The position numbers and the translations under genes are program-made. From Kibdelosporangium philippinense (GTDB taxonomy: Bacteria > Actinomycetota > Actinomycetes > Mycobacteriales > Pseudonocardiaceae), in contig NZ_JAJVCN010000002.1 in assembly GCF_021390435.2 (NCBI RefSeq), positions 1,178,001-1,242,000 of the forward strand: a DNA stretch of 64,000 bases, read 5' to 3'. This document shows, one piece after another, positions 59,301-64,000 of this stretch. Every line of letters starts with the position of its first letter. Position 1 is the stretch's first letter. Under the pieces are notes generated by a model. The model saw only the letters and a program-made list of their open reading frames with translations. It searched no databases and was not told the origin of the DNA.

Positions 59301-60171
59301 GATCCACCAGGATGTCCTGGAGCTCGTCGAGCAAGCGCTGGGCTCGTCGGCGGGCGAGCTTGTCCGTGATACCGCTGGTGTAGTCGGGGTTCGTCCAGCC
59401 GCGCAGACGCAGCCACGCGGCCATCATGTGCTGTGCGACCGTTTCCAGCGTGACCGGCTCGGGCGGCGCGAGAATGTCGAGCAGCCGCAGGGTGAACTGG
59501 GACGCGTTGTGTGCGGCTTTGATCTGCCACCCGGCCGCGTCCGATGCCGACTTGCCCGACAGCAGGTCGCTGATTCCCCTGACGACTCCGACCGCCACGG
59601 TCTGGCGTGCGGCGGCTGCTTTGAGGAAGCCGAGGCCTTCTTGTTCGGTGGCCACGACTTGGCTGTAGTGCCGTTGGATCAAGGCCGCGCTGGGCGCCGA
59701 TGCGTCCGCGACAACCTTTCCACCTGCGGCGATCGGTTCAATGATGACGCCGTAGTCACTCCGCGGGCGCAGTTCGTGGCGGAGTTGGCGCGCGGCCTGA
59801 ATGAGTTCGTGCGACGACGAACCGACTTGGCCACGCGGGAGGAAGGCGTCCGAAGTCTCTTTGCCGTACTCGTATCCGACGACTTCCGTGGCGAAAACGA
59901 CGTCACCGAGACGGACATCCTTGATTCCGCCCGCCACACCGACGAACAACGCGACCGATGGCTTGAAGAACTCAAGCGCTCGCTCGGTCGAATGTCCGGC
60001 TTCTTCGTTGCCTCGGCCGATCTCGACCAGCGCGACCGTCCAATCGCCGTATTCGCCGACGAGATAACGGGTGCCTTGTGGATGAGCCTGCCAACTGCTG
60101 CCGGTCAACTGCTCGGCGACGGCCGTGAACTCGACTTCCAGGGCGGTGATGATCACCGCGCGCCGGTTCAT
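56245..60171 (-). CDS. PNP-NACHT-LRR protein (bacterial NLR-type defence candidate)
   Basis: 1308 residues. N-terminal nucleoside phosphorylase/nucleosidase-like domain (about 1-240): AVIITALEVEFTAVAEQL, VALFVGVAGGIKDVRLGDVV and the catalytic-type Asp near 202 in VRGISDLLSGKSASDAAG. A helical linker leads to a NACHT NTPase: Walker A GEAGSGKTTLLQW (Lys near 463), Walker B IVLIDGLDELP (Asp near 538, Asp-Glu near 541-542), sensor FILSGRPAAL and the winged-helix region VDFVHRTFEEYLAARW (about 780). Then helical repeats and about six leucine-rich repeats (about 1040-1240), ending in an acidic tail. ATG overlaps the SLATT stop (ATGA). Predicted STAND immune sensor with the PNP domain as NAD/nucleoside-acting effector; family roles are established for relatives, this combination is inferred. 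Third-position GC seems lower than in neighbours. Confidence 0.9.
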   Translation of the reverse strand: MNRRAVIITALEVEFTAVAEQLTGSSWQAHPQGTRYLVGEYGDWTVALVEIGRGNEEAGHSTERALEFFKPSVALFVGVAGGIKDVRLGDVVFATEVVGYEYGKETSDAFLPRGQVGSSSHELIQAARQLRHELRPRSDYGVIIEPIAAGGKVVADASAPSAALIQRHYSQVVATEQEGLGFLKAAAARQTVAVGVVRGISDLLSGKSASDAAGWQIKAAHNASQFTLRLLDILAPPEPVTLETVAQHMMAAWLRLRGWTNPDYTSGITDKLARRRAQRLLDELQDILVDRLEQRWPNARPSAATVQALAQLTREPPAIVDIGTIRGILTQRDQDEFVSDVAGFLVEAYLALPELLPDKLAGLTGRATELRERLERGLSTMPQRHMYFDEHISDATYRTDYLRAISHRLDTLQILGIDLARSIERYSLTTAYVSLSAGHHTDVADVLASSKRLLLIGEAGSGKTTLLQWVAVTTAREQQPDWGPAAVPFLIRLRRYINGPMPDVEDFPTEVAATLASRKPPNWCSTVLRDGNGIVLIDGLDELPAARRATVQEWLDDLFSAYPDNIFILSGRPAALRDNSFRLTGFDLAELLPMGPAQITAFIKHWHVSTGGNLPTDTDRADHQIKGDLLAEHILATPPLRDLARTPLLCAVLCALAYARKGVSSLPRRRVELYQAALEMLTGRRDSERQIATSTLGSTERIALLEDLAQWLIRNGQSEISREKALRHVDRALRSLRNVTITAEEALQDLIERSILREPATDLVDFVHRTFEEYLAARWMNDQGDFGALLEKAGDPAFSEVITLVAGLSRPRDANELIGELIDKAETTDPDLYQLATRCVDACLRVEPKVIKRLNRYFARLIPPKNYQAAMTLATGGDTSAALIEEYLNNPAVSIETAAKLDGWVVALRQIGSPESLRVLAQLHIDLRTEVAPALVQAWSYFPPLEYARRVLIPLSRAVHVSMSDLNRIPFTRHLPDDYLVRADLSEFSPAELASRLAQSRLHAISTAETGIDGFNLLLGIDGITSIATVLQVDEEPIQFSECTTLETLRLTLAPAWRQGELDCHSFLRFPNLTELQVHLYQPSASAYQLTNLHEINNLPHLRHLEIDGSFNLMTYLRLPALRTLWLRDWGTEDLTPIIGCTALQELNITGSVVATLDDLQGMTELRRITVRNCMYLMGIGVLTELPHLESVDLRGCLVLDDNAQNVIDSLPSRVEVLLDGSRLDPDLRDAYPPEFTSDYDHDFDEDNDEHVLRSVPDIAPIDQETAGGWIIRTIAEIEQSEDVDPLPGDEVGLEGFGEGFPPGPEGR

Positions 60172-60635
60172 TGGTTCGGGACCATCGGAGTGCGCAGTCG
60201 CCCCCAGTCCTCGCTGTCCCGCTTGACGATCTCGCCGAGCCGGTCGAAGAACCCGTCAACCTCATCGCGCGCAGGCGGATCGGTCCCGAGACTGCTTTCG
60301 TAGTACGCCAGATCCCGCGAAAGTTCTTCCAGGTCACGCACGGTCCGCGTGCGCAGAATCCACAAATCCCGATGACCGAAGAACGCGTCGGCCGCTGCGA
60401 GAACCGCGATCAGCGCGCCGAGTGCGAGTGCGATGTTGGCGAGCAACGACTCGGCCCCGCCGAAATTACGCAGCCCCAGCAAGACGCTGATCGTCGCCGA
60501 GAGGGTGACGGTCGCCATCTGCAACCCGAATGCCTTGCGTTTGTCCCGCGTACGGCGTTTCCGGAACCGCCGTAACAGACCGTCCACTTCGGACTTGACA
60601 AACTCGAACCTGCCCGCATCCCCGCCGGAGTCCAT
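60168..60635 (-). CDS. SLATT-domain two-TM protein, coupled to the NACHT-LRR gene
   Basis: 155 residues. A basic helical N-terminus (LLRRFRKRRTRDKRKAFGLQ) is followed by two closely spaced TM helices (about 40-58 and 68-92), then a cytosolic helical region with the SLATT-type W and R/D pattern (DLWILRTRTVRDLEELSRDL). SLATT proteins are predicted membrane-pore effectors in nucleotide-signalling defence systems. The stop overlaps the NLR start by four bases. ATG 60635 has TAAATT six bases upstream, giving the pair its own promoter, although the glycosyltransferase stop is only 20 bp away. Confidence 0.85.
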   Translation of the reverse strand: MDSGGDAGRFEFVKSEVDGLLRRFRKRRTRDKRKAFGLQMATVTLSATISVLLGLRNFGGAESLLANIALALGALIAVLAAADAFFGHRDLWILRTRTVRDLEELSRDLAYYESSLGTDPPARDEVDGFFDRLGEIVKRDSEDWGRLRTPMVPNQ

Positions 60636-60641
60636 CCGCCG

Positions 60642-60647
60642 AATTTA
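60642..60647 (-). promoter_or_regulatory. -10 element, SLATT-NLR operon
   Basis: TAAATT on the reverse strand, six bases before ATG 60635, in a 20-bp gap after the glycosyltransferase gene. Confidence 0.45.
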
Positions 60648-60655
60648 GCACCGGC

Positions 60656-61738
60656 CTACGAGGTCGCGCGGCGGTAAGCGGCAACTGTTGTCTCCGCGCA
60701 ACGTCGCCACGTGAACTCGGCGGCATGGGTGCGTCGGGCGGCCAAGGTTGCCGGAGTTGGGGGCTCTTGCAAAGCGGCGCTCAAAGCGATCCGCATCGCG
60801 TCCAAATCCCCGAAAGGCACCAGGGTCGCGTGCCCGCCAGCGACCTCACGCAAAGCGGGCACGTCCGAGCAGATCACCGGAACGTCGCATGCCATCGCTT
60901 CAAGCACCGGCAAGCCGAAACCCTCGTCCCGCGACGGCAAAACCAGAGCCGAGGCCCCGGCGACCACGTTTCTAAGATCCACATCGGACAAATAGCCGAC
61001 CGGACGTACCCGATCCGACACCGCCGTATGCCCAGGGCCAGCCAAAACCAACGGTGGCAAATCGGGGGCAGCCTCGTGCGCCTTCAACAGCCAGTCAAGC
61101 CGCTTACGTGGACCGGCCGCACCCACGAAAAGCAAGTATTCCTCAGGCAAGCCAAGGCGTTTACGCGCATGCTCACCCGGCGGGCGAGCCGCGAACCAAG
61201 CCGGATCAACCCCCAAAGGCGTCACGGCAATTCGCTCAACCGGAAGCGAAAGACGTTCCGCGACAACGTCAGCCACAGCCTGACTCGGGGTACAAACCAT
61301 CGCGGCCCGCTGAGCGGAACGCCGTACCAACTCGGGCAATTCACGGTCGCTCGGCGCCAATTCGTCTGGCGCGTCCAGGAATGCCAGATCGTGAATCGTG
61401 AGAACGCCCGAAGCACGCAACGAAGGCGGCAGAACGAAATTCGTGCCGTGCATGACATCCGTGAAACCAGCGAAAAGCTCGATCGGCGGCAAAGGCGCGC
61501 GCAGCCAGCATTTACGCAGCAACCTTGCCGACACCGGCATTCCACGAGCTCGGGAACCGTGGGGCAGTACGCGGCGGAGCCGTCGCCAGCCTCGCAGGGT
61601 GAAGGCGACAGCGCGCATATCGACTTCGGGCATGGACGCGAGTTCTTCCGCCAGGGCAGAGGTGTACCTGCCCACTCCGGTCCGGGTCCCTAGCAGCGGG
61701 GTCCCGTCCAACAGCACTCGCAACCTGCCCTTTGCCAA
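60656..61738 (-). CDS. GT4-family glycosyltransferase
   Basis: 360 residues, GT-B fold. N-terminal VLLDGTPLLGTRTGVGRYTS (glycine-rich acceptor loop), then the C-terminal donor half with LPEEYLLFVGAAGPRKRLDW and the EX7E motif in LPSRDEGFGLPVLEAMACDVP. The type that adds mannose, rhamnose or similar sugars from nucleotide donors. TTG 61738 follows GGGAGG by nine bases and lies six bases after the upstream stop. Part of a rhamnose-containing surface-polysaccharide cluster with rfbB/rfbD. Confidence 0.9.
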   Translation of the reverse strand: MAKGRLRVLLDGTPLLGTRTGVGRYTSALAEELASMPEVDMRAVAFTLRGWRRLRRVLPHGSRARGMPVSARLLRKCWLRAPLPPIELFAGFTDVMHGTNFVLPPSLRASGVLTIHDLAFLDAPDELAPSDRELPELVRRSAQRAAMVCTPSQAVADVVAERLSLPVERIAVTPLGVDPAWFAARPPGEHARKRLGLPEEYLLFVGAAGPRKRLDWLLKAHEAAPDLPPLVLAGPGHTAVSDRVRPVGYLSDVDLRNVVAGASALVLPSRDEGFGLPVLEAMACDVPVICSDVPALREVAGGHATLVPFGDLDAMRIALSAALQEPPTPATLAARRTHAAEFTWRRCAETTVAAYRRATS

Positions 61739-61744
61739 CGCGCG

Positions 61745-64000
61745 CTACCTCCCTTGCCCCAACACCCTGCGGAGCCGTCCGCTGGCTCGCTTGGCGAGCT
61801 CACGCGGACCGCCCGCGTTGAGATATTCCTTCATCAGTGCCACATCCCGGCGTGCCGCGGCCATCGCCCCGAGTGGCTTGGTGCCGACCATCGGTCCGGC
61901 TCCAGGCAGACGGTCCGCGGCTGGCCGCGGGTTGCGGCAGAATTCCACCAACGGTGCCATCACCGTTTCCCACGTGAACCGCTCGCGGACAATTTCGATT
62001 CGTTCACGGCAGGCCTGCGCGAATTCCTTGTCATACAACGCTTTTTCCAGCGCAAGAGCCAACGCGTCCGGGTCTTCCGCTGGCACGACCACGCCGAGGC
62101 GCTCGCGTTGCACCAAGTCCGCGAACGAGTCGCCCGCGCTCGTCACGATCGGCAGGCCGGACCACAGGTAGTCCAACACCCTGGTACGGAACGCAAACGT
62201 TGTTTCCACGTGTTCGAAATGCGTGGTCACACCGCAATCCGCGTCGAGCAACCAGTTCTGGCGCTCGTCGAACGGCACCCAGGTCTCGTTGAAGATGACG
62301 TTGTTTTCCAGGTTCAGCCGTGCCGCCAGCGCTCGCGCCCGACCGGCCATGTCCATCTCGCCGACGTCCGGGTTCGGGTGCTTCATGCCAAGGAACAGCA
62401 GTTTCGCGTCGGGCCGGGTCCTGCGTAGACGGTCGACCGCGTGCAGCAGCGTCAGCGGGTCGAACCAGTTGTAGATCCCGCCCGCCCAGATGATCACCTT
62501 GTCGTCCTGGCCGACCACGCCGAGATCACGCGGGCCTTGGCTGGTGCGCTGCGGTGGTTTCGCTGAGAGGCCGAACGGCGCGATCGCCAGCAGCGAGCGC
62601 ACTGACGGGTCGCTGTCGTACAAGGTCGGTGACAGGCGGCCGATCGCGCCGAGGTGGCCGAGCCAGAAATGCCGCTGGCGATCCGAGGCGCACAGGAAGA
62701 AGTCTCCGCGCAGCAACTGGTTGCTCAGCACCTCGGTGACCACCTCGACCACGTGTGCGCGCTTCGAGTCGGTCAGGTCCTTGCCTTGTTCGAGCTGTTC
62801 CAGATGCATCGGATCGTAGATATCACAGACGACGATCTTGGCGCTGGTCTTCAGCACCGGTACTTGCTCGAGCACATGGCCCTGCAGGATCACGATGTCC
62901 GCCCAGTTCACCTCGGGCACCATGTCCGCTGGCCGGACGTACCGCACGTCGAACGGCGCCTGCGGCGGGTTGGAGTGCTGGTTCATCGTGATCAGCCGCA
63001 CGTTGTGCTCGCCTGCCAGCACGTCGGCCATGTTCCACGCCCTGATCGCGGGCCCGGCGACGCGCTCGCTGATCGAGTCGGACGTGACCACGAGAATGTT
63101 GCGCCGCAGGGCATACAGCTCTTCCAGGTCGAGGGTCGCGACCAGTTTCTGGTGCGCCTTCAGGTATTCCACCTCTGGACAGGCTGGTTCAAGCGCATCG
63201 CGCATCAACGGCAACAAGTCGCCGTCGGAGCGGACCCTGGCGGCCTGCTCGATCGCGCGGGATTCCTGCAATGACGGCAGCATCTCCACGAACCGGTCGA
63301 TCGCGAGCATCGCGGCAACGGACACGCGGGGCATCTCGATCGGGTCGGTCAGGTCGGGACCGGTTGCCGGGCGGTTGGTGATCTCCAGTTGCGTCGGGTC
63401 GATTCCGCCGCGTGCGGTCGCCCGGCGGATCGACAGCGCGATCGCCGCAGGCAGGACCTTGCCGAGCGCCTTGTCCGACACGTTCTTGTACAGCGACGCG
63501 AGCGCGTTGCGCTCAAGCAGATACATCTCCCGCGAGTTGTCCACAGTGGTCATCGAGCGGTGATGTTTGTGGTACGCGATCGAGGCGGGCTCGTAGCGAA
63601 CTCGCCAGCCGCGCAGGTTCAGCCGCCAGCCGAGGTCGACGTCCTCGTAGAACATGAAGAACCGCTCGTCGAACCCGCCGAGCTGCTTGAACGTCGCCGT
63701 ACGGACGAAAAGTGCTGACCCTGTGCCGAACAGGACGTCACGCGGAGTATCGAACTGGCCGTCGTCAGGTTCACCCTGATGGGTTTTGTAGCCCATGCCG
63801 AACCAGGTCAGGCCGCCGTCGACGAAGTCGATCCGCTTGCCTTCCCAGTCGAGCACCTTGCTGGCGACGGCGGCGATCGTCGGCTCGGCCCGCAGTACCT
63901 TGACCGCGGCGCTGACCCAGTGCTTGTCCGGCCGGGCGTCGTTGTTCAGGAAGGCGATCACGCTGCCCTTGGCGTGCTGAACTCCCAGGTTGCAGCCACC
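61745..64000 (-). CDS. bifunctional glycosyltransferase (GT2-GT4 fusion), 5' end beyond the window
   Basis: The frame stays open to the window edge with no start visible, so the N-terminus is missing. The visible 751 codons begin within a GT2 domain (AKGSVIAFLNNDARPD with its DxD-like NDA, GGFDERFFMFYEDVDLGWRL, the ED-x-D motif). After a helical linker a second, GT4-like domain follows (ILVVTSDSISERVAGPAIRA at about 280, then KVIIWAGGIYNWFDPLTLLH and YLWSGLPIVTSAGDSFADLV). Such two-domain enzymes extend O-antigen-like or galactan/rhamnan chains. Six bases before the next glycosyltransferase gene. Confidence 0.88.
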   Translation of the reverse strand, partial: GGCNLGVQHAKGSVIAFLNNDARPDKHWVSAAVKVLRAEPTIAAVASKVLDWEGKRIDFVDGGLTWFGMGYKTHQGEPDDGQFDTPRDVLFGTGSALFVRTATFKQLGGFDERFFMFYEDVDLGWRLNLRGWRVRYEPASIAYHKHHRSMTTVDNSREMYLLERNALASLYKNVSDKALGKVLPAAIALSIRRATARGGIDPTQLEITNRPATGPDLTDPIEMPRVSVAAMLAIDRFVEMLPSLQESRAIEQAARVRSDGDLLPLMRDALEPACPEVEYLKAHQKLVATLDLEELYALRRNILVVTSDSISERVAGPAIRAWNMADVLAGEHNVRLITMNQHSNPPQAPFDVRYVRPADMVPEVNWADIVILQGHVLEQVPVLKTSAKIVVCDIYDPMHLEQLEQGKDLTDSKRAHVVEVVTEVLSNQLLRGDFFLCASDRQRHFWLGHLGAIGRLSPTLYDSDPSVRSLLAIAPFGLSAKPPQRTSQGPRDLGVVGQDDKVIIWAGGIYNWFDPLTLLHAVDRLRRTRPDAKLLFLGMKHPNPDVGEMDMAGRARALAARLNLENNVIFNETWVPFDERQNWLLDADCGVTTHFEHVETTFAFRTRVLDYLWSGLPIVTSAGDSFADLVQRERLGVVVPAEDPDALALALEKALYDKEFAQACRERIEIVRERFTWETVMAPLVEFCRNPRPAADRLPGAGPMVGTKPLGAMAAARRDVALMKEYLNAGGPRELAKRASGRLRRVLGQGR

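Noticed and set aside
1..64000. tRNA, rRNA, transposase, integrase or phage genes
   Set aside because: None recognised on either strand; no sign of att-site duplication around the SLATT-NLR pair could be seen by eye.

Overview
The window is high-GC chromosomal DNA from an actinomycete, most likely of the order Pseudonocardiales (Amycolatopsis/Lentzea/Saccharothrix type). The basis is the GC-rich codon use with many GTG and some TTG starts, abundant leaderless starts (TAnnnT 6-8 bases before the start codon), ESX-type WXG100/PPE/EspG genes, an AccA3/AccE acyl-CoA carboxylase set, TIGR03089 and DUF1707 proteins, and LCP cell-wall ligases. No rRNA, tRNA, CRISPR array, transposase or phage gene was recognised.

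Layout. 1-5.4 kb: a LysR regulator (cut by the window edge) divergent from a drug/metabolite exporter, then a PspC envelope-stress module (membrane protein, PspC-fused histidine kinase, LuxR-type regulator) around a shared operator-like palindrome. 5.6-7.7 kb: an orphan WXG100/PPE-like/EspG-like operon. 7.7-9.8 kb: a GNAT acetyltransferase and two DUF1707 membrane proteins, each with a degenerate repeat array at its 3' end. 9.8-16.6 kb: biotin carboxylase AccA3, a membrane-anchored protein, a dicarboxylate symporter, Maf, a beta-lactamase-fold protein and an MFS exporter. 16.7-22.3 kb: tandem secreted S15 peptidases, an AraC regulator and an NmrA-like protein. 22.3-26.6 kb: AccE, AccD/PccB, BirA, a PH-domain protein and HMG-CoA lyase.

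26.7-29.9 kb: a polymorphic-toxin operon (YbaB-like protein, WXG100 protein, long proline-rich protein ending in a TNT NAD-glycohydrolase domain, candidate immunity protein). 29.9-33.5 kb: a frameshifted lipoprotein gene, an inositol-phosphatase family enzyme and an OmpR-type two-component system. 33.7-36.8 kb: a large secreted protein of unknown function with a helix-hairpin layout. 36.8-40.5 kb: two GtrA proteins, a 22-bp array that flips orientation midway, and an ECF sigma factor fused to an anti-sigma, membrane and extracellular region. 40.7-45.8 kb: a possible degenerate GGDEF protein, two polyprenol-dependent membrane glycosyltransferases, and PurK/PurE. 45.9-51.5 kb: a decayed lipoprotein gene, acyl-CoA dehydrogenase, acyl-CoA ligase, a zinc-ribbon protein, a META-domain lipoprotein and TIGR03089.

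51.5-64 kb is a cell-envelope polysaccharide region: two LCP ligases, dTDP-rhamnose genes rfbB/rfbD, and two glycosyltransferases, the last cut by the window end. Inside it lies the most notable system: a SLATT two-TM protein translationally coupled to a 1308-residue PNP-NACHT-LRR protein. This has the layout of a bacterial NLR-type defence system.

Two intergenic repeat families also cross the window. One is a CTCGTGAGTGGTTA hairpin in four copies, each just after a stop codon. The other is a 60-61 bp element in two copies at convergent gene ends.
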